From the IMG/VR virus record IMGVR_UViG_3300046529_000553, positions 1-37,781 of that record: 37,781 nt of DNA. One strand, written 5' to 3'. Position 1 is the stretch's first letter, and every line of letters starts with the position of its first letter. Origin of the DNA: a virus. A program made the position numbers and the translations under genes. This document shows, piece by piece, positions 6,819 to 15,430 of the stretch. A model generated the notes under the pieces. That model was not told the origin of the DNA. It saw only the letters and a list, made by a program, of their open reading frames with translations, and did no database searches.

Positions 6819-7787
6819 TTATATCGTGTAGCCAGTGATGAAGATATTGAACGTCACTGCGCCGCCGCCAGCCGTCGTGCTGTAACCGATGGCTTGTGAC
6901 TTGACCACCGCGTTTTCAAACACCTGTGTCGATGCAGCGTTAGCGAGGCAGTACATGCCCATCGGGTGCGTAATAACGCCGCTCCCGGCTGTTCCGGAAG
7001 TCCACAGGTTAAGCGTCATGAGAACCGATGCAGTCGACAACAGCGAACAGTAGCCGCCATAGCGCTTTGCGTTCAGCGGAACAGCGCCGGCGATGCTGAG
7101 GGACGTCTGCGACTGCGCGGTCGTCGTGTTCAGCACCTGTATCGCTGCAAGCCGAAGATTGCGATCTTGCAATTCGCCCAAGACAAATTGACCACTGCCG
7201 TTCGTAGGCCACACTGCTACCAACGCGCTAGCGGTATAACCTGCTGGCATATTCGCGCCCGCGTAGACCTCGCTGCGTAGCACGCCGGCACTTTGGGCGA
7301 GCAGCGCGGATGCGCCCGACGTCGGGTTGTAGATGGCATACACCGCAACGTAGCTCGACGCCGGCGCGCTGCCGGTGTCCATACCGCCCGCGCCAGTCGT
7401 GGCGAGATTGATGGTCTTGCTGAAACTGGCGAGCTTGAATGTCTGGCCGCCGAGCGCCGACTCGACAGTGAGTTCATCTGCCGTGAGCGTGGCAGAAGCC
7501 GACGCAGCCGTGACGGACATTGCCACGTTGCGCGCCTGCCCGATTACTGGCGAATACATCTTCTGCAGCGCGCTATTCACTTGGTTATAGGCGGTCTTCG
7601 AACGCGTGATACCTGCGGACGCGAGGATCGCGCACAGCTCTTCTTGAATCATGTTCAGCCACGATCCGCGCACGTTCGTTGCAGGAGTCCCCGCCGTCGG
7701 ATTGCCTTCGGTGAAATAACCCTCTGTGCCGGCGGTTTCCGGCGTCGGGAGGGACGTCGCGGCGGTTGCATCATCGATTCGAAACAT
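6819..7787 (-). CDS. Tail fibre protein
   Basis: 322 residues from the ATG at 7787 (AGAGG site), 8 bases after the gp48-like gene. The first 60 residues include F-R-I-D-D, then T-E-G-N-P-T-A-G-T-P-A-T and W-L-N-M-I-Q-E-E-L. This is the conserved baseplate-attaching opening of many proteobacterial phage fibres. The rest is Ala/Thr/Ser/Gly-rich and likely a trimeric shaft with a receptor-binding end. Position after baseplate genes and before the fibre partner fits Mu and P2 order. The host receptor cannot be read from sequence. Confidence 0.8.
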   Translation of the reverse strand: MFRIDDATAATSLPTPETAGTEGYFTEGNPTAGTPATNVRGSWLNMIQEELCAILASAGITRSKTAYNQVNSALQKMYSPVIGQARNVAMSVTAASASATLTADELTVESALGGQTFKLASFSKTINLATTGAGGMDTGSAPASSYVAVYAIYNPTSGASALLAQSAGVLRSEVYAGANMPAGYTASALVAVWPTNGSGQFVLGELQDRNLRLAAIQVLNTTTAQSQTSLSIAGAVPLNAKRYGGYCSLLSTASVLMTLNLWTSGTAGSGVITHPMGMYCLANAASTQVFENAVVKSQAIGYSTTAGGGAVTFNIFITGYTI

Positions 7788-7795
7788 GGTGCCTC

Positions 7796-8392
7796 TTATG
7801 CGTAAGCGAAAATTGGAATCGTGTGCGCCGGCATCACTGCGCGGAACTCGCACTCCAGAACTTTGTTGCCCCACGATGCGAGCGGATCGCCAGCGGCCAT
7901 CGAACCAGCCACTGCGCGGACGACGGTGTTCAACGGTGCAGTGATCTTCCAGGCGAAATTCCAGTCATAGCCGCAGCACGGCTGGCCGGCTCGCAGCATG
8001 CCCGCGCGCGCCTGCGTGTACTGGGTGATTGCCACGGTGTACCCGAGCGAAGCTGCGAACGCTGTAAGCGCTGGAATCGAAGCTCCGCCCTGAGCCGTCA
8101 ACCTTGCAATCACCTGCGCGCGACGCGCGGCGATCGTTGGAGCGGTGCCGGCGCACGGGTCGGGTAAGCCAAGCGTCGACTCCCACTCCGGCAGAAGCTC
8201 GTAGGTCGTCGAGGGGAATGCGTCGACCAGAAGGTAGTTGGCGCGCGCGGTCTGTCGCTCGTATGAAGGCGCTAGTCCCGACAGCACCTTCGTCTGGACT
8301 GCATCCGGGTCGCGCGGCCATACGCGACCACGCGGCAGCAGCGCCTGCATTGCAGCGAGGAAGTCGGCCGCCTTGAAGTTCGGTGCAAGCAT
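7796..8392 (-). CDS. Baseplate protein, DUF2313 (Mu gp48 / YmfQ-like)
   Basis: 198 residues with A-L-L-P-R-G-R-V-W-P near the start, W-E-S-T-L-G-L-P-D-P-C at about 70-80, then R-R-A-Q-V-I-A-R-L-T-A-Q-G-G. This is the family signature of DUF2313 proteins, which correspond to P2 gpI and link the baseplate wedge to the fibre. It follows the J-like gene by 7 bases and precedes the fibre, the expected order. The late Cys-Cys-G-Y-D-W-N motif is also usual in the family. Confidence 0.85.
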   Translation of the reverse strand: MLAPNFKAADFLAAMQALLPRGRVWPRDPDAVQTKVLSGLAPSYERQTARANYLLVDAFPSTTYELLPEWESTLGLPDPCAGTAPTIAARRAQVIARLTAQGGASIPALTAFAASLGYTVAITQYTQARAGMLRAGQPCCGYDWNFAWKITAPLNTVVRAVAGSMAAGDPLASWGNKVLECEFRAVMPAHTIPIFAYA

Positions 8393-8399
8393 GGATGCC

Positions 8400-9563
8400 T
8401 CAAACGTAGTTCACGCCGGAAAGCACGGGAAGCTGGCCGAAGCCGCTCGTGATGTTGCCCGGGTAAGTTGTCGTCGTTGCGCCGACCATGCCTTGAACCA
8501 AGGTGATGACGAAGCCGCTCGTGCCTGACACCGACGCGATCGCCGATTCGATGTCGGATCGGTTGATCGTGCCCGCGCGCGGGTCGCCGTTCCGGAACAG
8601 GACATCAGCTATAGCCGCTGAAATCGCTGCCTTGGTCGCGGGCGACGCGCTCATCAATCCCGAGAGCGTGAACGTCAGATTGTTCGCGACCGGCGCACAT
8701 GAATACACGAGCGCTGTAACCGGCTGTTCATTGACGATGGCGTCGGCGACGACAAGTTGATCGCCGGTTGCGACCGTGCCGCGGGGCGAGCCGCCCGGTC
8801 CCTTGTCGTACTGTGAGCATCCGTTCGTCCCTTGTGGGAATCCGTTGTGCGAGGCCTCCGCAGAGTCCCACATCGTATAAATCACGACCGTCCCGGCTCC
8901 GAAGCCATTCGGCGCGCACCAAGCGCGCGTCACACCAGGTACGGCGAGGGCCCAACCGATGTAGTCGTTGAGGTCGCCACCTTGAGGCGTGTTCTGATAT
9001 GCAGCAAGCATGCGGGTCCGCAGATCGTCGTTTTCCTCGACGTCCGCTCCTGATGCAACCGTGCCCGTGATCGTCCCGGACGACTGCAATCCAGAGACCG
9101 CAGCGCCGAGCGCTACAGTCGTGCCTGGATCTGCGTTACCGGCCGCACCCGCCACAGTCGCGACGATCGTCACCGAAAGCGATCCCGTTCCGTCCACCGC
9201 CGCTGTCGCGCCCGTCGTGTATGTCGCGCCATCGCTGCGTACGACCTGCGTCCCGGCATTAAGCACCGTTCCCGTGACGCCAGCGAACGCTGCTGTCAAC
9301 TGCGCTGGCGTCGCTGCCTTCCGATAGACCTTCTTGAGCGCCGCCCAACCTTCCAGATATTCGTCTTCCGCGGTGAACGGAACCGCCTGCTTGGCAATCC
9401 AGTCGAGATACCCCATCTGCAGGTTAGACATTCCGGCCTGCACCTTTCCGACCACCTTCAAGACGGTACGGCGCAGCGTTGCATCAGCACCCTGCAGGGC
9501 CGAGTTGATGTCAGCCGCCACCTCGCTGATCAAGGTGGAGAGCGTTTTACGTTGGAATGGCAT
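8400..9563 (-). CDS. Baseplate wedge protein J-like (Mu gp47)
   Basis: 387 residues. The start has L-S-T-L-I-S-E-V-A-A-D-I, then Y-L-D-W-I-A-K-Q-A-V-P-F-T-A and Y-L-E-G-W-A at about 57-80. Middle regions carry G-T-V-L-N-A-G-T-Q-V and P-G-T-T-V repeats, and a D-L-R-T-R-M-L-A-A-Y-Q-x-x-P-Q-G-G motif at about 182-200. These are diagnostic of the baseplate J family, which forms the wedges around the hub in contractile tails. It sits between gp46-like and gp48-like genes. Length is usual for the family. Confidence 0.93.
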   Translation of the reverse strand: MPFQRKTLSTLISEVAADINSALQGADATLRRTVLKVVGKVQAGMSNLQMGYLDWIAKQAVPFTAEDEYLEGWAALKKVYRKAATPAQLTAAFAGVTGTVLNAGTQVVRSDGATYTTGATAAVDGTGSLSVTIVATVAGAAGNADPGTTVALGAAVSGLQSSGTITGTVASGADVEENDDLRTRMLAAYQNTPQGGDLNDYIGWALAVPGVTRAWCAPNGFGAGTVVIYTMWDSAEASHNGFPQGTNGCSQYDKGPGGSPRGTVATGDQLVVADAIVNEQPVTALVYSCAPVANNLTFTLSGLMSASPATKAAISAAIADVLFRNGDPRAGTINRSDIESAIASVSGTSGFVITLVQGMVGATTTTYPGNITSGFGQLPVLSGVNYV

Positions 9564-9564
9564 A

Positions 9565-10011
9565 TCAGGTGAGCTGTTGCCATGCCCATGCGTACGTCAG
9601 AGAGACGCTGGGCCCGGCCGGTTGATAGAGCGTTATCTGCGCGCCGAGAAACGTGTCGCGCGTCCATTCCGTCTGAACATCCATGCTCGCAACGACGCCG
9701 TCATCGACGAGCCACTGGAGCGCCTCGACGATGTAGTCGCGCGCGTTGTTGAGCACCTCTTGAGTCTGCTTCGACCGATCGAGAAGCCAGAGCCGCGAAC
9801 CGATCGGGCTGTCCTCGTCGAGGTCGCCCCACCAGCCGCGCGGGTCACCGGTGCCATCTGGGATGACGTCGTCGGCATTCGCCGCACGGTCTGTGAACAG
9901 GCTAAGCAGCACAGCGGTTTGCAGATCGTTGCCGGTGAGCAGGTCAGGACCGAGCTGCTGCCAATCGCCGCGGCTGTTCGCGGCATCCCAGACGATGCTG
10001 ATGTCAGGCAT
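9565..10011 (-). CDS. Baseplate wedge protein, GP46 family (Mu gp46-like)
   Basis: 148 residues with L-L-T-G-N-D-L-Q-T-A-V near the start, S-L-F-T-D-R-A-A, then G-W-W-G-D at about 59-63 and G-S-R-L-W-L-L-D-R-S-K at about 71-81. These are the core motifs of the Mu GP46 family, counterpart of P2 gpW and T4 gp25, which anchors sheath and wedge. It ends 1 base before the J-like gene. The G-W-W-G-D and W-L-L motifs leave little doubt. Confidence 0.9.
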   Translation of the reverse strand: MPDISIVWDAANSRGDWQQLGPDLLTGNDLQTAVLLSLFTDRAANADDVIPDGTGDPRGWWGDLDEDSPIGSRLWLLDRSKQTQEVLNNARDYIVEALQWLVDDGVVASMDVQTEWTRDTFLGAQITLYQPAGPSVSLTYAWAWQQLT

Positions 10012-10014
10012 CTA

Positions 10015-10578
10015 TTACTCCGGCTGTGTCGGCGGCTGCGTATTGATCGTGCTGCCGCCTGTCTGCACATTGACGATCGGATGCGTGTGCAGGTTGGCGA
10101 CCGTGCGCATGCCCGCGACGGTGCGCGTATTCGTCTCGTAGTTGTCGATGATGTCGCCCTTGCACTTGAGCAACGGCGTATCGGCGTCGATCTCGGGCGT
10201 GTTCGTGATCGTCACCGGCTTACCGCCGCCGTCGAGCACCATGCCGGCTCGCGACAGGTACACCTTCTGACCGGTGTTGTCGTGGATCACGACTTCGCCG
10301 CTTTTCAACGCTGTCACGCGGTATGTCGCATTCGAGGTGGCAATGACGATGCCGTTCGTTCGTTCTCCGTTTCCGAAAACGATCAGAGCTTCAGATCCGA
10401 GCGGCGGATTCGACGATAGCCCGTACTCGACATAGCGTGGAATGTCGCCCACAGTCTCAAGCGCGTTGATCCTCGCCTGCAGATACTGGACTGTTCGCGT
10501 ATCGTCGACGAACGAAATCACCGCGCGGCTCACGAACAGACGAATTCGCCGCGAGAGCGCGTTCAGTGCGTCGAGCAT
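10015..10578 (-). CDS. Baseplate spike protein (Mu gp45-like, V family)
   Basis: 187 residues: an N-terminal helix, an OB-like region (Y-G-L-S-S-N-P-P-L-G-S-E-A), then short strands with H-D-N-T-G-Q-K-V-Y-L and I-D-A-D-T-P. The C-terminal N-L-H-T-H-P gives a His-x-His pair. In spike proteins of this class, such pairs hold an iron ion at the needle tip. The protein would form the trimeric membrane-piercing spike under the hub. It lies 3 bases before the gp46-like gene. The shaft is short, so the needle should be short. Confidence 0.87.
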   Translation of the reverse strand: MLDALNALSRRIRLFVSRAVISFVDDTRTVQYLQARINALETVGDIPRYVEYGLSSNPPLGSEALIVFGNGERTNGIVIATSNATYRVTALKSGEVVIHDNTGQKVYLSRAGMVLDGGGKPVTITNTPEIDADTPLLKCKGDIIDNYETNTRTVAGMRTVANLHTHPIVNVQTGGSTINTQPPTQPE

Positions 10579-10588
10579 CCAGAGTCCT

Positions 10589-11668
10589 TTACGCCGGCGC
10601 TATGTCCGGATCAATGCGTTGAAGAACGAGCGGCTCGGGCAGATATGCCTGGCGCGGTGCGAGCAGAAGCTCGGTATGTGTGCCGTTCTCGTCGAGGATG
10701 AAACTGATCTCCGTGATGAGCAGCAGCGTCTTCTCGGGGATCTTGAGCAGCGGCATCGTGACCGGCACCTGATAGTTCAGATACCAAGGCGAGCCGCTCG
10801 CATCGGTCCAACTGTCCACCAGCGCTCGCACCTGGCGCGACATGCCGTACGCGCGCGCGATCTGCCAATCGACACGTCGCTCTAAGTACGTGCGATCGGA
10901 CGAAGGCTGCTCGGACACGATGAACTTCGGCCGATACCGCTTCACGCCAGGGTCGTATGCCGTGTATTCGGGAAGCAGGTTGACGCCAATGTCGGTCGCA
11001 TTGTTGTAGTTCGTCAGCACGCCCGAGACGCTCGAAAACCGACCCAACGAACTCTTCACTGATACCGCGGACTCGACGTTTGCGCCGAGTTCGAGACCTG
11101 TCGATCCGAGCTCGTCGCCGGCCAGCGCGAGACACAACGAGCCATCTTCAAGCTCGAACGCGAGCACTCCGCTGTAGCGGCAACACCGTTCGATAATTTC
11201 CCAAGACGTCTCGCTGATCGAGATCAACTGAAACGGGATCGTCGGCAGATCGTCGATGACGGCCTGCAGGCTCGCGCTGACCACCACTTCGATGTCGAAG
11301 TTTTTCACTAGCGCACGACAAACCGCGTCAATCCGACTGTTCGCCAGTATCCGATCGACGGGAGCGCTGCAGTCGATCAGATCCTCGCAGCGCCCGCGCC
11401 CTGTTGCCCGAATCAGATGCTCGTGCGGCGTGATGATGTATTCGACGGTGTCGACGTACCCGGTCAAAAGCAGATTGTCGGCGTCGATCGCGATCTGAAT
11501 CGGCACACCACCGATCAGCGAGGCCTCGTCGACCTCATCCGGGAAGCGCTCGGTCATCTCCAGCACGAACGAGCCGGTGCAGCTCTCGATCGAGCGCGTC
11601 ACGCGCGCGCCTTTCCAACCGGTGATCGAGATACCTGCATCGGGAAGCGTCACCACAAGCGAATTCAT
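10589..11668 (-). CDS. Baseplate hub protein (Mu gp44 / P-like)
   Basis: 359 residues. The opening has L-P-D-A-G-I-S-I-T-G-W-K. Later motifs include I-S-I-S-E-T-S-W-E-I-I-E-R-C-C-R-Y-S-G-V-L-A at about 145-166, then the A-R-A-Y-G-M-S-R-Q-V region and W-Y-L-N-Y-Q-V-P-V near the C-terminus. They match the Mu gp44 hub family, related to T4 gp27 and P2 gpD, which forms the trimeric platform for the spike. The ATG overlaps the tape-measure stop by 1 base. Confidence 0.88.
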   Translation of the reverse strand: MNSLVVTLPDAGISITGWKGARVTRSIESCTGSFVLEMTERFPDEVDEASLIGGVPIQIAIDADNLLLTGYVDTVEYIITPHEHLIRATGRGRCEDLIDCSAPVDRILANSRIDAVCRALVKNFDIEVVVSASLQAVIDDLPTIPFQLISISETSWEIIERCCRYSGVLAFELEDGSLCLALAGDELGSTGLELGANVESAVSVKSSLGRFSSVSGVLTNYNNATDIGVNLLPEYTAYDPGVKRYRPKFIVSEQPSSDRTYLERRVDWQIARAYGMSRQVRALVDSWTDASGSPWYLNYQVPVTMPLLKIPEKTLLLITEISFILDENGTHTELLLAPRQAYLPEPLVLQRIDPDIAPA

Positions 11669-13272
11669 CAGTACGTCGCCCCAAGTGCGAATTGACTGGT
11701 TGAGCCGGTCGAGCCGCGCTCAACCGTCGATTTCACGTTCGGAGAACCAGAAACCTCAGCGCGCGACCCCTTCGGCAGATTTCCGAGCTCGACCTTCACT
11801 CGAAGCTCGCCATCCGCGCGCGCTGGCCCGGCCTCTGGTGCATTCGCTGCCCCCTGATCTCCCGAATAGAGGCCAGCAATGCGGTTCGCTGTCGCGGCGC
11901 GTGCCGCGGCTTCGGCTGCCGCTGCCGCCGGGCGCTCGTACAGACGAGATACGACGTCAGCCGCTTGGCCGGGCGTGCGCGACATTTCCAACTCCGCGCC
12001 CGCGCGCTGCTCGCCTCCCTGCCGCAATTCATAGTCGACAAATCCGAGCTGCTGCTCGAGCGTCGAGTTGCCGATCCAATTTCCGGCCCACTGCTGAAAC
12101 GCCGCTTGTCGGTCCGGGTGCCACTGCGCGATGCCGTACGCCTTCCCGTTATCACCGCTGGCGGAGGGATCGATGCCGCTTTCGTGCTGCAAATTCGAAA
12201 CGATGCCGATTGCCTGCGCGCGGGTCCAGCCGCGAGATTCGAAAAACGAAACGGCGGCCGGCACGTTGGCGTTCGGCTCAGCGCCGACTTGCGCATTCGT
12301 GCGCGCGCCGTTGCCGCGCAAGAAATTGCCGAATTTCTCCAGTCCGTCGATTGCGCGATCGCCGAGGTTTGATGCCGGCGGCGCATCGGGCGACGAAGCT
12401 GGAACATAGCCTTGACCATTCCAGCGCGTCGGAACGTATTCCTGCCCGTTTAGGCGCGCAACGACTCGCTCAACCCCTTCAAGGAAGGTCGTCAACGCAG
12501 GTGCAAGACCGCCGAGAATCGTCTGCTTGGTCTTATCGAACTGCGCATCAAGTCTCGACATCGCCTCGGCGTAGTCGTTGGCGTGACGAATGTCCTCCTC
12601 GCTCGGCGCGAGCGCCAAGCCGCGAGAGTAGCGATCACGCACGCCGCCCGCACCCTTGTTCAACAGGTCCTCAAGGCCACCAGCGTCGAGCGCCTCGAAC
12701 AGCCGATGCCGCGCGAGCGGGCCGTTTCGGCTGTTCACACTCTCGCCAGCCGCCGCAATCTGCTCGAGCAGGCGCTCGGAACTGAACTGCCCGCGCGCGT
12801 CGAGTCCGTTGATGCCGTACGCCTGGTAGATCATCCGCTTCTGCGGATCGCGGCCCTGCGTGGACTCGTAGTACCCGCGCGTCACGCCCTCTACCGACGA
12901 CGTCGCCTGATCCCCACTGATGCCGACCGACTTCGCGGCGTTCTGAATGCCGAATAGCTGCTTAGCATCGATACCGAGCGTCAATGACTTGTTGCTGACG
13001 CTGCGCACGGTGTTCGCCCACGCCGTCTCGATCGAAAGAATTTTCGACGTGACGAGCGCGGCGGCGCCAACGACACCGGCAAGCAACGCGCCGCTGAGCG
13101 CGCTCGCGCGCGTTGCACCGGTCACGAAGCTTTGCACCGCCGTCATCCGCTGCGACGAGCGCGTCGTGCGCACCATTGCTTGATCGATGGCGCGGAGGTT
13201 CCGGTTCGCCGAAGCGAAGCCAGCGCCCGTCCTGTCGAGCGCGGAAATAACGATCGTCAGGTTATTCGCCAT
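11668..13272 (-). CDS. Tape measure protein with tail-lysozyme domain
   Basis: 534 residues. The N-terminal half is helical with a membrane-like stretch at about 57-78 (ASALSGALLAGVVGAAALVT), as in tape-measure proteins that contact the membrane. At about 335-400 lies a phage tail lysozyme domain: S-F-F-E-S-R-G-W-T, then A-I-G-I-V-S-N-L-Q-H-E-S-G and A-Y-G-I-A-Q-W-H-P-D-R. The glutamate in Q-H-E-S-G is the probable catalytic residue. The gene follows the two tail chaperones and precedes the hub, as expected, but it comes after the DNA-circularisation-type gene rather than before it as in Mu. Role: set tail length and cut peptidoglycan at entry. Confidence 0.85.
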   Translation of the reverse strand: MANNLTIVISALDRTGAGFASANRNLRAIDQAMVRTTRSSQRMTAVQSFVTGATRASALSGALLAGVVGAAALVTSKILSIETAWANTVRSVSNKSLTLGIDAKQLFGIQNAAKSVGISGDQATSSVEGVTRGYYESTQGRDPQKRMIYQAYGINGLDARGQFSSERLLEQIAAAGESVNSRNGPLARHRLFEALDAGGLEDLLNKGAGGVRDRYSRGLALAPSEEDIRHANDYAEAMSRLDAQFDKTKQTILGGLAPALTTFLEGVERVVARLNGQEYVPTRWNGQGYVPASSPDAPPASNLGDRAIDGLEKFGNFLRGNGARTNAQVGAEPNANVPAAVSFFESRGWTRAQAIGIVSNLQHESGIDPSASGDNGKAYGIAQWHPDRQAAFQQWAGNWIGNSTLEQQLGFVDYELRQGGEQRAGAELEMSRTPGQAADVVSRLYERPAAAAAEAAARAATANRIAGLYSGDQGAANAPEAGPARADGELRVKVELGNLPKGSRAEVSGSPNVKSTVERGSTGSTSQFALGATY

Positions 13273-13275
13273 GGA

Positions 13276-14703
13276 TCAGGTCGCCAGTGCCTTAAATCTT
13301 GTCGGAAAAAATGCGGGGTGCACCGGGTCTGCTTGCGCCACCAGTTCATCTGCGCGCGCAGCATCGCGATAGATGCGATTCGCTAGCGTCAGAGAAGGCA
13401 GTGGCGACGCGAAAACGAACGTCCGAATCGCGGGCAGGCCCGCGCCGCGCTGGTTCAAATCAGAGACGACAGCTTGTCGCAGCGAGCGCAGCGCCTCGTA
13501 CGTCTCGTCGTCTCCCTGATCACCAGCGACAGTCATCTCGGCATCGATCAGATCGAGCACCTGCCCGCGCACGCGAGCGGCGTCATCGCTCGATGTCGGC
13601 TCATACGTCGAGGCGGCGACAGCGATCGATGCGATCGTCGTGCGCCGAAAAAGATCGGAGCATGCAGACTGCATCGTTGCCATGGCCGCGCCGATCGTGG
13701 ATGTCGTTGTCACCCCGCTCGGCACGTAGCCCGCGAGCGACGTGAGCAATCGAATCGAGTCCGCCGGATCTGGCGTCGCCGCGAGCACCGCGTCCGTGAC
13801 GCCTTGAACGGCCGCGGTGAAATCGTCGATCGTTGACGCATCGAGCGACCGCGCGGCGGCGTCGAGCGTCGCCGAGGCCGTGTCAAGATTCGCGCGCGCG
13901 ACGGTCGCGGCCTGCGTCAGGCTCTCGACCGTGGCGCCGCTCGTGTCGACCGACGAACTCGGAAATTTGCTGAAGGTCGGCACCGTCGCGCTGCCAGCGA
14001 ATCGACCGAAGTCGCCAGGCAGATTCGTCAGAAGGCGGAATAAATTCCGCGCATCACCGATGAAATTCTTCGCCGCTGTGTACCAGCCCACGGCCGTGCT
14101 GACCGCGGACCCGAGCACTGCCGCGCCGTATGCGATGGCGGTCAGTGCCGTCTTGGCGAAATTCAGCGCAGCGGCCACATTCAGGCCGCTCGCAGCACTC
14201 TCGACTACGCTGCCGCTCGCGACCGTAGATGCAGGGAATACACGCGGTCCGCCTTCGATGAATTCAAACTCGAACTCGAAATATCGGCCCTTCTCCCAGC
14301 GCTCGATACTTCGGAAGTCCATCAAGCTGACGTCTCGTCGTCCGAAAGTCGGATGAACGAGCGAGCCGACGCCCTCCTTCTCGCACGCAGCGATCAGGAA
14401 ATCACGCTGCGCGATTACGTCGTCGCCGACCACGAAACCGAAAAGCCGGAAGCGACGCGTGCCGCGACCGATGTCCTCGACCCATGGAGTGTCGCGCAGC
14501 GGGTATTCATGCAACTCGTTGCGCCGACCGAAGCCGCCCTCGCCGCCAAGGGACACGAACGGCACCCCACGAAACGATGCGGGGCGCAACTGATCGAAAT
14601 ACGAGCCCGCCGAGCCGCCAAGTCGCGCGGCCAGCGAACTCGCCAGATTGGAGATGCCCGAGGTGGTGCCGAGCACTGCGCCTGCGCCGCCTCCTACGTT
14701 CAT
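13276..14703 (-). CDS. DNA circularisation-type tail protein (Mu gp43 / N-like)
   Basis: 475 residues. At about 40-160 it has the DNA_circ_N pattern: F-R-G-V-P-F-V-S-L, G-G-F-G-R-R-N-E-L-H-E-Y-P, then W-V-E-D-I-G-R-G-T-R-R-F and H-P-T-F-G-R-R-D-V. The remainder is Ala-rich helix. In contractile phages this family is a tail or baseplate component; the name comes from early Mu work. The ATG overlaps the end of the E'-like frame (ATGA). Two hydrophobic stretches near 180-210 might contact membrane. Confidence 0.85.
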   Translation of the reverse strand: MNVGGGAGAVLGTTSGISNLASSLAARLGGSAGSYFDQLRPASFRGVPFVSLGGEGGFGRRNELHEYPLRDTPWVEDIGRGTRRFRLFGFVVGDDVIAQRDFLIAACEKEGVGSLVHPTFGRRDVSLMDFRSIERWEKGRYFEFEFEFIEGGPRVFPASTVASGSVVESAASGLNVAAALNFAKTALTAIAYGAAVLGSAVSTAVGWYTAAKNFIGDARNLFRLLTNLPGDFGRFAGSATVPTFSKFPSSSVDTSGATVESLTQAATVARANLDTASATLDAAARSLDASTIDDFTAAVQGVTDAVLAATPDPADSIRLLTSLAGYVPSGVTTTSTIGAAMATMQSACSDLFRRTTIASIAVAASTYEPTSSDDAARVRGQVLDLIDAEMTVAGDQGDDETYEALRSLRQAVVSDLNQRGAGLPAIRTFVFASPLPSLTLANRIYRDAARADELVAQADPVHPAFFPTRFKALAT

Positions 14704-14921
14704 ACCTTCACTCCAATCTGTTGTTTCATGCGCTTTGCTTGGTCAAGCCAGCGCAATGTCTCGGAAACCGTCATGCCTTCGACGTCGTTCGGCCCCCACC
14801 GCATGAAATGCGTCAGCTCGGCGAGGACGTCATCCCAGCCTTCCGGCACAGCCGTGACGGCGGCGATCAGTCGTCCGAGTCCGCTGTCCGCCGAAGCTGA
14901 AAACCGTTGAAGTACGCGCAC
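14700..14921 (-). CDS. E'-like extension of the tail chaperone, probably made by -1 frameshift
   Basis: A 73-codon frame from a GTG at 14921, overlapping the E-like gene by 55 bases in the -1 frame. The last 35 residues (W-G-P-N-D-V-E-G-M-T, then S-E-T-L-R-W-L-D-Q-A) match the second half of P2/Mu-type tail chaperones. That half is normally fused to E by frameshifting. A T-T-T-T run at 14903-14900 would let tRNA-Phe slip back one base. The fusion would join E residue 176 to residue 8 here, giving about 242 residues. No clear ribosome site supports independent translation from GTG. Confidence 0.65.
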   Translation of the reverse strand: MRVLQRFSASADSGLGRLIAAVTAVPEGWDDVLAELTHFMRWGPNDVEGMTVSETLRWLDQAKRMKQQIGVKV

Positions 14922-15427
14922 GCGGCCATGAAGTCACGCGCCGACAGCGCTCGCACGGCGTTCTTCGGCACCTTTGACACGATGCTAATCATCGCGATGC
15001 TCGACGCGAACGAGCCACCCGCGGCCGATGCCTTGCGCTTCTGCTGGTTCGTCGGCTCGCTCAGATCGAGCGTGGCGACGTTCAGCGGGCTGTCGTCGGA
15101 GGTCAGCTTGACCGGCGACTGGAGAACGAGTTGGAACTCGTCAGCACTCGGCTTCATTCCGCTGATCGCTTCCTTGCCGAAGGAACCGATGAAATCGGCC
15201 GCCTCGTCGATCTGGCTCGTGTACATCTGGTCGATCACATCAACCGGCACGCCGCTCAGCAGCGCTATCAGAGCGATCTGCAGGCCATATACGCCGGCCG
15301 CGATTTCCGCCTTTTCGTAGTCGCCGGCGGTCGGCTCGCGCAGCGTGATCGCGTCCACGGTCGCAGCTTTCTCGCCCTTACCGTAGGTCAGCGGCTTGCG
15401 CAGCTGAATGATCTTTGTGTCCGACAT
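14867..15427 (-). CDS. Tail assembly chaperone (Mu gp41 / P2 E-like)
   Basis: 186 residues, with I-I-Q-L-R-K-P-L-T-Y-G near the start and I-T-L-R-E-P-T-A-G-D-Y at about 26-37. These are signatures of the Mu gp41-type tail assembly family. It lies between the tail tube and the tape measure, where the chaperone always sits. A second frame, shifted by -1, extends past its stop and gives an E'-type domain, so this gene probably makes both a short and an extended protein. Confidence 0.85.
   Translation of the reverse strand: MSDTKIIQLRKPLTYGKGEKAATVDAITLREPTAGDYEKAEIAAGVYGLQIALIALLSGVPVDVIDQMYTSQIDEAADFIGSFGKEAISGMKPSADEFQLVLQSPVKLTSDDSPLNVATLDLSEPTNQQKRKASAAGGSFASSIAMISIVSKVPKNAVRALSARDFMAACAYFNGFQLRRTADSDD
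14899..14905 (-). promoter_or_regulatory. Candidate -1 ribosomal frameshift site (GGTTTTC)
   Basis: In the E frame the codons read AAC GGT TTT CAG. A -1 slip at TTT reads TTT again, then continues TCA in the E' frame. It is not a classic X-XXY-YYZ heptamer: the A-site phenylalanine re-pairs perfectly but the preceding GGT to CGG does not. It is the only tetra-T run in the overlap. Confidence 0.4.
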
Positions 15428-15430
15428 TGA

